A program made the translations under genes and the position numbers. From an uncultured Bacteroidota bacterium (GTDB taxonomy: Bacteria > Bacteroidota > Bacteroidia > Chitinophagales > Chitinophagaceae), in NCBI GenBank assembly GCA_946479055.1, contig CAMLEX010000225.1, positions 1 through 7,493 on the forward strand: DNA of 7,493 nt. Reading direction: 5' to 3'. Shown in pieces: positions 1 through 5,818 of the stretch (positions within the stretch are counted from its first letter, which is position 1; every line of letters begins with the position of its first letter). Below the pieces are notes generated by a model. That model was not told where the DNA came from, searched no databases, and saw nothing but the letters and a program-made list of their open reading frames with translations.

Positions 1-327
1 TAAAAATCCTAATCTTTTATCAGCCAATTTCAGATAAGATAAAAGTTGAGCCTGATGTACGGGATGCATACCTTCTTCGCAGGACTTTATTTCAATAATA
101 ATTTCATTTTCGACTAAAATATCTAAGAAAAATTCTTTTTTACTATCATAGCCTTTATAAAAAAGAGGAACGTTTACCTGGTAAAGAGCTGCAATATTTC
201 TTAGTTGTCCTTTAACAAATGCATATTCATAAACTGACTCAAGTAATCCGGGGCCAAGTATTTTATGTACTTCCAAAGCCGCTTGAAAAACCTGGGTAGC
301 GAGATATTCATAATGACTTTTATCCAT
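1..327 (-). CDS. GxxExxY protein, PD-(D/E)XK nuclease superfamily (3' end beyond the window)
   Basis: An uninterrupted minus-strand frame starts at ATG 327-325 and is still open at base 1, giving 109 residues of a family that usually has about 125-130. The signature that names the family is present as GLLESVY at residues 27-33 (G27, E30, Y33). It is followed by a PD-(D/E)XK-like core: D69 in FFLDILVENE, then E79-I-K81 in IIEIKS, then the helix HQAQLLSYLK (91-100) with conserved glutamines. Proteins of this type belong to the PDDEXK_3 group; no cellular function is firmly established, and nuclease activity is inferred from the fold. The gene starts 33 bases after the stop of the fumarylacetoacetate-hydrolase-family gene on the same strand, so read-through transcription is likely. 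Its leader is made of CGC-phased 8-base units. Family assignment is confident; the role is unknown. Confidence 0.88.
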   Translation of the reverse strand, partial: MDKSHYEYLATQVFQAALEVHKILGPGLLESVYEYAFVKGQLRNIAALYQVNVPLFYKGYDSKKEFFLDILVENEIIIEIKSCEEGMHPVHQAQLLSYLKLADKRLGFL

Positions 328-335
328 GGAGAGAT

Positions 336-359
336 CCCTTGCGTCTTTGCGCCTTCGCG
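336..359 (-). repeat. Three tandem 8-base CGC-phased units in the GxxExxY leader
   Basis: Read on the minus strand, three consecutive octamers occur: CGCGAAGG (359-352), CGCAAAGA (351-344) and CGCAAGGG (343-336). The CGC trinucleotides sit exactly 8 bases apart. The array fills most of the 33-base gap between the upstream gene's stop and the GxxExxY start. Just upstream, bases 359-367 form GGTTAAACC, a near-palindrome containing the upstream stop codon. From memory, similar CGCAAAGA-type strings often precede GxxExxY genes in unrelated bacteria; this was not checked here. The function is unknown: a leader element, a protein-binding array, or the scar or end of a mobile cassette are all possible. 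Confidence 0.65.
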
Positions 360-360
360 G

Positions 361-1368
361 TTAAACCTTCTTCTGCTTCAATATACTCCAGCTCGTTTCT
401 TCAGCTATAATCGTATTGCTCAGTTTTCCCAATGATTCAATTTCCATTTCTACCACATCATTGGGTTGCAGCCATTGCTCTACATAATTGGGATCGTTCA
501 ATTTTCCTGTACCATTCAGTTCTAAAAAACAACCAGTGCCAACCGTGCCACTTCCAATTACATCGCCTGGATGCAGATCAACACCATAGGATGCCCGTTC
601 AATAATTTCTGCAAAGGTCCAGTCCATATCACCCAGATTTCCTTTACTTACTTGTACACCATTTATACTGCAGGTCATTTCCACGTTCCAGCTTTTGCCT
701 ACATGATTTTCTTTGGCAGGAATTTCAAATTCATGCAGTTCATCCAACGTAACTAACCACGGTCCGATAGCAGTAGAGAAATCTTTTCCTTTTGCAGGGC
801 CTAAGTTCAATAACATTTCTTCCATCTGCAAGCGCCTTGCACTCATATCATTCATGATCATCAAACCGCCTATGTATTGATCAGCATGTTCGGCAGGAAT
901 GTTGCGGCCGTGTTTACAAATAACAATAGCGGCTTCCAGTTCAAAATCTAATTTTTCAAAATGATCGGGCATGCACTTTACTTCACCAGGTCCTTGGATG
1001 CTCAGGTGATTGGTAAAATAAAAGATCGGGTAGTGATCAAACTCAGGGATCATATCTACTTTCCTGTTTCTTCTTGCTGCAGCTACATGTTGGCGGAATG
1101 CATAACCATCGCGGCAACTGGTCGGGAAAGGAACAGGAGCAAGTAACTGTACATCTTTTAAAGGAACAGCCCTGTTACTACTCCGGGTGCCTTCTTTCAA
1201 TAATAATTCGCCAGCCTGGGCTACGGGGTAGGCATCTTCCCAATAATGCAGGAACATATTCATGTTTCCCGGAAGGTCAGGGTGCAATATTTCCATATCA
1301 TAAACAAGATCATTGACCAGGACACCTAATTGTTCATGTCCTTCTTTGAGGTAGGAAACCAATTTCAT
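361..1368 (-). CDS. Fumarylacetoacetate hydrolase (FAH) family protein
   Basis: This 335-residue cytoplasmic enzyme has the complete active-site set of the FAH superfamily, whose members hydrolyse or decarboxylate beta-diketo acids with a bound divalent metal. Landmarks, numbered from the chosen ATG, are D87-G-Y89 followed by R92-Q93-H94, the same spacing as D126, Y128 and H133 in mammalian fumarylacetoacetase. Next come E143-L-E145 in DFELEAA, D174-x-x-x-R178-x-x-Q181 in NDMSARRLQ, K195 in GKDF, T275 in GSGT, and E283 in CFLELNG. The D, E, E, D set would hold the metal; the His and late Glu form the water-activating pair. A role in tyrosine or other aromatic breakdown is plausible, but no pathway neighbours are present. 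The ATG at 1368 is preferred over a TTG two codons upstream (1374) because it is ATG and fits the promoter spacing. The family is certain, the substrate is not. Confidence 0.93.
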   Translation of the reverse strand: MKLVSYLKEGHEQLGVLVNDLVYDMEILHPDLPGNMNMFLHYWEDAYPVAQAGELLLKEGTRSSNRAVPLKDVQLLAPVPFPTSCRDGYAFRQHVAAARRNRKVDMIPEFDHYPIFYFTNHLSIQGPGEVKCMPDHFEKLDFELEAAIVICKHGRNIPAEHADQYIGGLMIMNDMSARRLQMEEMLLNLGPAKGKDFSTAIGPWLVTLDELHEFEIPAKENHVGKSWNVEMTCSINGVQVSKGNLGDMDWTFAEIIERASYGVDLHPGDVIGSGTVGTGCFLELNGTGKLNDPNYVEQWLQPNDVVEMEIESLGKLSNTIIAEETSWSILKQKKV

Positions 1369-1397
1369 CGGCAAATAATTTTATCCATTAATGGCAG

Positions 1398-1405
1398 CAA
1401 AGGTA
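1398..1405 (-). promoter_or_regulatory. Bacteroidota-type -7 promoter box for the FAH-family gene
   Basis: On the minus strand the sequence TACCTTTG is a perfect match to the Bacteroidota -7 consensus TAnnTTTG. It ends 29 bases before the ATG at 1368, which would give a 5' untranslated region of roughly 20-25 bases. No convincing -33 TTTG lies at the usual distance upstream; only a weak CCTG is there. The position and perfect match support it, and the missing -33 box limits confidence. Confidence 0.45.
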
Positions 1406-1440
1406 ACCGGATTATCTTTTTATCAGGATGATGTTTTTTG

Positions 1441-1448
1441 TAGTTTTA
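1441..1448 (+). promoter_or_regulatory. Weak -7 promoter candidate for the serine hydrolase gene
   Basis: TAGTTTTA matches seven of eight positions of the Bacteroidota -7 consensus and lies 25 bases before the ATG at 1474. A T-rich stretch (1417-1421) is about 19 bases upstream, but a true TTTG is missing. It sits in the 105-base region between divergent starts, which also holds the FAH-family promoter box on the other strand. AT-rich DNA yields such matches by chance. Confidence 0.25.
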
Positions 1449-1473
1449 TACATCAGCTGCAAACAATGATTAC

Positions 1474-2721
1474 ATGCGAATACTTTTTTTTCTTTCAGCA
1501 GGTTTATTCTCTTCAGTAATGACAATAGCCCAATCACTACCCGCAGATTTCCTTGAGCAATTATTAAAAGAAAAAGGATCAACACAATTACAGAGCGTAT
1601 TGGAAAATCCTGGTACATACCGCTACCAGCTTATTTATACAAAAATTGACAGGGATAAAAAAAATACTCCGCATTTTGAACATTATACTTACCGGTTGAA
1701 TAAAGATGAATATTTCAACCCTGCATCAATGGTTAAAATGCCGCTGGCTTTTCTGGCGCTGGAAAAATTGAACAGGAAACACAAAAAAGGTGTAAACAAA
1801 TTTACTCCTATGCTGACCGACAGTGCAGCAGCACCACAAACAAAAGTATCATCGGACAGTACATCGGCCAACGGATTACCTTCGATAGCACACTATATAA
1901 AAAAGGTATTCTTAGTAAGCGACAATGACGCTTATAACCGATTGTATGAATTTCTTGGCCAGCAATATATCAATGAAAGGTTGTGGCAGATGGGATATAA
2001 AGACATACGGATCACCCGGCGTTTTGTGAAAATGGATGAAGAACAGAACCGGCATACTAATTCAATCCGGTTTATGAAGGACGAGAAAATAATATATGAG
2101 AAACCCGCTGCATACAGTAAAGTGAAATTTGATTTTTCAAAAAAAATATTGATAGGGAATGCTCATTATGACAGGAACGACAAATTGGTAAATGCTCCCA
2201 TGGATTTTACAACCCATAACAATGCGCCATTGCAAAGCCTGCAACTGTTAATGCAATCAGTATTGTTTCCAGGATCCGTACTCCGACAGCATCGATTTGA
2301 TTTGAAGAAAAGCGATTATAAAATGCTATACCAATATATGTCGCAGTTACCTTTTGAAAGTAAACATCCGAAGTATGATACAACTGAATTCTTTGATAGC
2401 TATACCAAATTTTTCATGTTCAAAGCGGATAAAAGTAAAATTCCTTCACATATTCGTGTTTTCAATAAAACAGGCTGGTCATATGGTTTCCTGATCGATG
2501 TAGCTTATGTAGTGGATTTTAAAAATAATGTGGAATTTATGTTGAGCGGCGTTATTTATGTTAATAGTGACGGAGTTCTGAATGATGATAAATATGAATA
2601 CAAGGAAACCGGGTATCCTTTTTTTAAGGAGGTCGGCAGTATTATTTATGAGTATGAATTAAACCGTTCCCGTAAATGCCAGCCCAACCTGGAAAAATTT
2701 AAATTGGAATATACTGAGTAA
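1474..2721 (+). CDS. Secreted serine hydrolase of the class A beta-lactamase fold
   Basis: This 415-residue protein begins with a Sec signal peptide (hydrophobic residues 3-18, likely cleavage near TIAQ, residues 17-20), so it should act in the periplasm or beyond. The three beta-lactamase/penicillin-binding motifs are in order: S85-M-V-K88 (nucleophilic Ser and Lys), S149-D-N151 in FLVSDNDAYN, and K332-T-G334 in NKTGWSYGFLID. The SDN to KTG distance is 181 residues, against about 104 in classical class A enzymes, so roughly 75-80 extra residues lie between. The ExxxN pattern of the omega loop, which provides the deacylating Glu166, is not obvious; E189-E190-Q-N192 is the nearest candidate. 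It is therefore more safely called a beta-lactamase-related serine hydrolase, perhaps a peptidase or esterase, than a resistance enzyme. It is divergent from the FAH-family gene and convergent with the sugar operon. Confidence 0.85.
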   Translation: MRILFFLSAGLFSSVMTIAQSLPADFLEQLLKEKGSTQLQSVLENPGTYRYQLIYTKIDRDKKNTPHFEHYTYRLNKDEYFNPASMVKMPLAFLALEKLNRKHKKGVNKFTPMLTDSAAAPQTKVSSDSTSANGLPSIAHYIKKVFLVSDNDAYNRLYEFLGQQYINERLWQMGYKDIRITRRFVKMDEEQNRHTNSIRFMKDEKIIYEKPAAYSKVKFDFSKKILIGNAHYDRNDKLVNAPMDFTTHNNAPLQSLQLLMQSVLFPGSVLRQHRFDLKKSDYKMLYQYMSQLPFESKHPKYDTTEFFDSYTKFFMFKADKSKIPSHIRVFNKTGWSYGFLIDVAYVVDFKNNVEFMLSGVIYVNSDGVLNDDKYEYKETGYPFFKEVGSIIYEYELNRSRKCQPNLEKFKLEYTE

Positions 2722-2750
2722 AAAATAGCGGAGATTGAGTGGCCGCTATT
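2720..2750 (-). terminator. Rho-independent terminator of the ROK-MFS-SIS operon
   Basis: AATAGCGG (2724-2731) pairs perfectly with CCGCTATT (2743-2750), an 8-base stem with an 11-base loop. Read on the minus strand the hairpin begins 8 bases after the stop codon of the SIS-domain gene and runs into six T residues (2725-2720), the classical intrinsic terminator layout. On the plus strand no T-run follows, so it serves the convergent serine hydrolase gene poorly or only as a hairpin. The T-run overlaps that gene's stop codon. Confidence 0.78.
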
Positions 2751-2758
2751 AAAGAAGT

Positions 2759-3520
2759 TTAAACACCGGCCACTCTTGTCTTATATTCATCCAGTGCTAC
2801 CGCCAGTCTTTCTTTAGCCGTGGTATCACCAGGTACATTATGCGAAGGATGAATAAAGAGTTTCACACCACGGTTAGCTAATATTTCAGCGACAGTTGTT
2901 ACCGTCATCCAGACCGCCGTGATAAAACCCATAGTAGAAACGGGCCCTACTTTGTCAACATGATTTTTTAAAGGCACACAGGCATCCTGGATCGGTACAC
3001 AAGTATCAACAACAAGATCAGCTAGTTGAAAAATATTTTTTCCACTGCTATAACGGGTCGGTTTTCCTTCAGCTTCCTTCGCAGAACCAAATACGATTAC
3101 TTTCATTCCCTGTTTTTTAGCTTCCAGTGCCACATCTATATTTACTGCATTAATACCTGTATGCGAAAAAAGCCACATGCAATCTCTTGAATCAAACTTA
3201 TACCCTTTCATGATCTCCGTGCCATATCCTTCTACTCTTTCCAGGAAAACAAAATTGTGTACACTCATGCCACCTACTATATTGGTGAAGAATGTCAATG
3301 GTAATTCAACGATCGGGTGAAAACCTACAAATCCACCAATGCGTGGATACATTTCTTCAATTGGAAGGGTCGCATGGCCGCATCCGAATGTATGAACCCA
3401 CCGCCCGGCTTCAATGGTATCAGCCATGAATTCAGCGGCCTTTTGAATGTTTTCCATTTGCGTATTTTCAATATTATCCATAATTGCTCTTGCATTCTGT
3501 AACCATGTTTTTGCCAGCAT
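2759..3520 (-). CDS. SIS-domain sugar isomerase-like protein (UPF0309 type)
   Basis: This 253-residue cytoplasmic protein has a single SIS (sugar isomerase) domain, the fold that binds phosphorylated sugars. Visible landmarks are an N-terminal helix pair (1-38), the first phosphosugar loop FGCGHATLPIEE (45-56) followed by RIGG, the LERVEGYG segment (93-100), and the second loop FSHTGINAVNIDVALEA (118-134). The length and order match the UPF0309 group, about 245 residues, annotated as sugar isomerase or phosphoheptose-isomerase-like. The reaction is unproven. Usual family versions carry GHS and SNSGRN in these loops; here they read GHA and SHTGIN, so two phosphate-binding serines are altered. 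It lacks the signature of MurNAc-6-phosphate etherase. It is the last gene of the operon, 36 bases after the transporter, and would act on the product of the ROK kinase. Start ATG at 3520. Confidence 0.85.
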   Translation of the reverse strand: MLAKTWLQNARAIMDNIENTQMENIQKAAEFMADTIEAGRWVHTFGCGHATLPIEEMYPRIGGFVGFHPIVELPLTFFTNIVGGMSVHNFVFLERVEGYGTEIMKGYKFDSRDCMWLFSHTGINAVNIDVALEAKKQGMKVIVFGSAKEAEGKPTRYSSGKNIFQLADLVVDTCVPIQDACVPLKNHVDKVGPVSTMGFITAVWMTVTTVAEILANRGVKLFIHPSHNVPGDTTAKERLAVALDEYKTRVAGV

Positions 3521-3556
3521 AACTTTAATTGTTTTTAAATTATAGTGAATAGTATT

Positions 3557-4717
3557 TTATAATTTGATCTTACCAGCGAGCTTTTGTTTTATCAGGAGTA
3601 AAATAATAAGCATACAGAGTATGCAGACTATTATCAGTAGCGGTAAATAATTAACGCTATAGTTTTCTGCAATAAATCCAAAGAAATAATTTATTATGGT
3701 ATTTCCTGTAAGCGCAATTACAAGGGCAATGCTGAATGCTGTGCCTGATAAGTGAGCATACAACTGGCCAACATAACCAAGGATAACCGGGAATCCGGCT
3801 GCTAATCCTACACCTGTAGCAATCAATGCTGCAAAAAAGATATTATAAGAGTTGGCATACATTAAAATAAGGTTGCTTGTTATCACCAACAGTAAAGATG
3901 TCAGCATAACGATAAAAGAAGATATTTTTTTTAACAACGATCCTAATAGCAATCTTGCAACAGTTAAGCCAACAACGGAAAATGATAAGGCATATAAAGC
4001 CGATTCATTTGTTATCTTCAATTTATGCTGGAGAAAAGTAGTTGTCCAGTTATTGGATAAACTTTCAACCCCACTTTGAAAAAAAAGAAAAAATCCTGTA
4101 AGCAATAATGCGGGTTCCCTTAACAATCTTGCGCCTTCTTTAAGTGGAAATCCCTGTGCTTGTTTAGGCGTTGGAAACAAAATAAAAGTGAACAAGATAA
4201 CAGGAAGTAGCATAAAGAAACCAACAGCGGCAAGTATAGTGGTGTATTGAAAATGTTTTGATAAAATGCCCAGCAACAAGGGCATGCCCAAAGCGCCGAT
4301 ACCAAAGAAAACTCCCAGCAGGCTAAGGTTGGCGCCTTTATTTTCAGCACTGATATCCGCTACCAGGGCACTGGTTCCGCCATTGATAATTCCACCACCA
4401 AAGCCAGTAAAGAAAATGCATACATACAATAGGGATAATGAATTAGTAAACGCCAAACCTTCCAGCGACACGGCCGAAATCAAAACACTGAGAATAAGCA
4501 AGAGTTTGTAGCCATACCGATCTACAATGGGACCAAAAACCAATGATCCAGCCAGGATACCAATGGGTAAAACAGAAACAAGTATGCCTTTACTTAATCC
4601 ATGCGACTCAAAATTTGTTGTCAGCGATGGAAGAATAGATCCGAGGGTTATCAATGTCATGCCAAATAAAAAAAGGCCAATACATGCGGCCGCAAAAACC
4701 TGGCTTCGTTTATACAT
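3557..4717 (-). CDS. Major facilitator superfamily transporter, probable sugar importer
   Basis: This is a 386-residue inner-membrane protein with about 12 hydrophobic segments (roughly 7-30, 44-64, 71-91, 95-120, 131-152, 158-182, 201-218, 239-260, 266-287, 291-313, 324-348 and 355-377). The MFS motif A is seen as G62-P-I-V-D66-R-Y-G69 in the loop between helices 2 and 3, and helix 4 has the glycine-rich GFGGGIINGG (105-114). The SGTAFSIALVIALTGN stretch (324-339) resembles the fucose/glucose-type (FHS) sugar transporters, so a proton-driven monosaccharide or small-oligosaccharide uptake role is inferred; the substrate cannot be read. It lies 20 bases after the ROK gene and 36 before the SIS gene, on the same strand without a terminator between, which makes co-transcription very likely. 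Start ATG at 4717 is the first in frame and opens with a charged MYKR before helix 1. Confidence 0.87.
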   Translation of the reverse strand: MYKRSQVFAAACIGLFLFGMTLITLGSILPSLTTNFESHGLSKGILVSVLPIGILAGSLVFGPIVDRYGYKLLLILSVLISAVSLEGLAFTNSLSLLYVCIFFTGFGGGIINGGTSALVADISAENKGANLSLLGVFFGIGALGMPLLLGILSKHFQYTTILAAVGFFMLLPVILFTFILFPTPKQAQGFPLKEGARLLREPALLLTGFFLFFQSGVESLSNNWTTTFLQHKLKITNESALYALSFSVVGLTVARLLLGSLLKKISSFIVMLTSLLLVITSNLILMYANSYNIFFAALIATGVGLAAGFPVILGYVGQLYAHLSGTAFSIALVIALTGNTIINYFFGFIAENYSVNYLPLLIIVCILCMLIILLLIKQKLAGKIKL

Positions 4718-4737
4718 TATTGGTATTTATAAATTAT

Positions 4738-5688
4738 TTACCCTTTCAATGCAAGATAGGCAGCTCCATACAGGCCAGCTTCAGTTCCCAGCGCCGCACC
4801 CTCAAGTTTTACTTGTTGAATACTGATGGGCTGAGCCCATTTTTTAGCTTCCTCATATATCACATCCAAAAACTTTAATGCTGGTCCAAACACGCCACCG
4901 CCAAAAATTATTTTTTGAGGATTGAACAGGCTGACAAGATTAGCGACAGCCATTCCCCAGTATTCAATCGCATTATTAATTACCATGATAGATAATTTAT
5001 CGTTTGCTTCATATGCCTCAAAAATATCTATTGCAGAAAGCAAGGAAAGGTCTTTACTATTTAATATGCTTTCGCGGAATTTTTTTTCAGCGATCATTTC
5101 TTTTGCCACTTTCACAAGCCCTTCACCGGATGCATTATATTCAAAACAGCCACTGGGTATATATTTATTTTCAAATGATTTGTTTAAGGCCATCCAGCCA
5201 ATAGCTCCGCCAATATCATTGGCGCCGCGTAATACCTGGTTGTTAATCATAATGCCTGCGCCAATCCCTGTACCAACACTTAAAAAAATAACATCAGTAT
5301 AGCCACGGGCATTTCCTTTCCACACCTCGGCGAGAATATAGCAGGCCCGGTCGCTGTCAATTTTTATTTGAATGTTTTTATTTTCTAATCCGTTCTGTAA
5401 TTCTTTTAACAGGGGATAATCTTCCCAGCCCGGAATATTCGGTGCCCACACCGTTCCTGTTTTCGCATGAGCAATGCCAGGAACGCAAATTCCTAATGAA
5501 GAAACCATGATGTTTTTTTCAACGGCTTTTAGTAAAATATGATTGGCTTGCCGCAGAATTAGTTTTCCCACTTCATTTCCTTTTCTTTTTTCCAGTTGCG
5601 CCGTTTCGGTGATCAGGATCTCTCCTTCATCACTGAACAGAGCAGCAGTCAATTTTGTGCCTCCGAGATCAAGAGCAATTGCCGGCAT
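4738..5688 (-). CDS. ROK-family sugar kinase with altered sugar/zinc site
   Basis: This 316-residue cytoplasmic protein is of normal ROK length with no N-terminal helix-turn-helix, so it is the kinase and not the repressor form. It shows the ATP phosphate loop DLGGTK (7-12), the sugar-contacting APNIPGW (82-88), the catalytic Asp region IDSDRA (D113 the likely base), the second phosphate loop SVGTGIGAG (137-145) and the adenosine motif IIFGGGVFG (260-268). Unusually, the GExGH sugar-binding motif reads GAIGW (161-165), removing both the Glu and the His, and the CxCGxxGCxE zinc motif is reduced to SGCFE (179-183). The Asn that usually follows the catalytic Asp by two residues is Ala115. It is the first gene of the operon with the MFS and SIS genes and probably phosphorylates the imported sugar. 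A substrate other than glucose, or reduced activity, should be considered. Confidence 0.88.
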   Translation of the reverse strand: MPAIALDLGGTKLTAALFSDEGEILITETAQLEKRKGNEVGKLILRQANHILLKAVEKNIMVSSLGICVPGIAHAKTGTVWAPNIPGWEDYPLLKELQNGLENKNIQIKIDSDRACYILAEVWKGNARGYTDVIFLSVGTGIGAGIMINNQVLRGANDIGGAIGWMALNKSFENKYIPSGCFEYNASGEGLVKVAKEMIAEKKFRESILNSKDLSLLSAIDIFEAYEANDKLSIMVINNAIEYWGMAVANLVSLFNPQKIIFGGGVFGPALKFLDVIYEEAKKWAQPISIQQVKLEGAALGTEAGLYGAAYLALKG

Positions 5689-5722
5689 AAAAAAAATTAT
5701 GTGATTAAGGTAAGGAGAAATA

Positions 5723-5738
5723 AAAATTTACCGGTAAA
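5723..5738 (-). promoter_or_regulatory. Palindrome overlapping a -7 candidate upstream of the ROK operon
   Basis: TTTACCGGTAAA (5727-5738) is a perfect 12-base palindrome. On the minus strand it overlaps TAAATTTT (5730-5723), a seven-of-eight match to the Bacteroidota -7 box, 34 bases before the ROK start at 5688. An operator laid over the promoter of the sugar operon would fit repression by a substrate-responsive regulator. No regulator gene is in the window and no -33 box is evident, so the assignment is tentative. Confidence 0.33.
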
Positions 5739-5784
5739 AAATTACCCGCACATAAACGCATAGACCTCTCTGAATAAAGTTGTG

Positions 5785-5813
5785 TAACTTTTCAATTTTG
5801 AATTGTAAAATTG
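5785..5813 (+). promoter_or_regulatory. -7 candidate followed by an inverted repeat upstream of the GH9 gene
   Basis: TAACTTTT (5785-5792) matches seven of eight -7 consensus positions. It is followed immediately by CAATTTT (5793-5799) and its exact inverse AAAATTG (5807-5813), separated by 7 bases. Within this, CAATT (5793-5797) and AATTG (5801-5805) also form a tighter inverted pair, giving three half-sites. The element ends 5 bases before the ATG at 5819. It could bind a dimeric regulator near the transcription start or form a weak leader hairpin. AT richness makes chance palindromes likely. Confidence 0.3.
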
Positions 5814-5818
5814 GATCT

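Noticed and set aside
336..359. Start of a CRISPR or similar spaced array
   Set aside because: The units are 8 bases, contiguous and imperfect, with no spacers and no more than three copies.
1074..1316. Plus-strand open frame of 80 codons
   Set aside because: It is antisense to the active-site region of the FAH-family gene, with no homology that I recognise.
1369..1374. TTG start two codons upstream of the FAH-family ATG
   Set aside because: It adds only Met-Pro, and the ATG at 1368 directly begins the conserved N-terminal strand (MKLVSY).
2759..3520. MurNAc-6-phosphate etherase (MurQ) as identity of the SIS protein
   Set aside because: The protein is shorter than MurQ and lacks its GAGTSGR-type loop; the landmarks fit the UPF0309 group.
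4527..4826. Plus-strand open frame spanning the MFS and ROK boundary
   Set aside because: It overlaps both well-supported minus-strand genes and its product is low-complexity, Pro/Lys-rich antisense sequence.
4922..5302. Plus-strand open frame of 126 codons opposite the ROK gene
   Set aside because: It is fully antisense to a gene with clear family motifs, and its translation shows no recognisable domain.
5712..5717. AAGGAG, a perfect Shine-Dalgarno-like string on the plus strand
   Set aside because: No start codon with a usable frame follows; the next plus-strand gene begins about 100 bases away.
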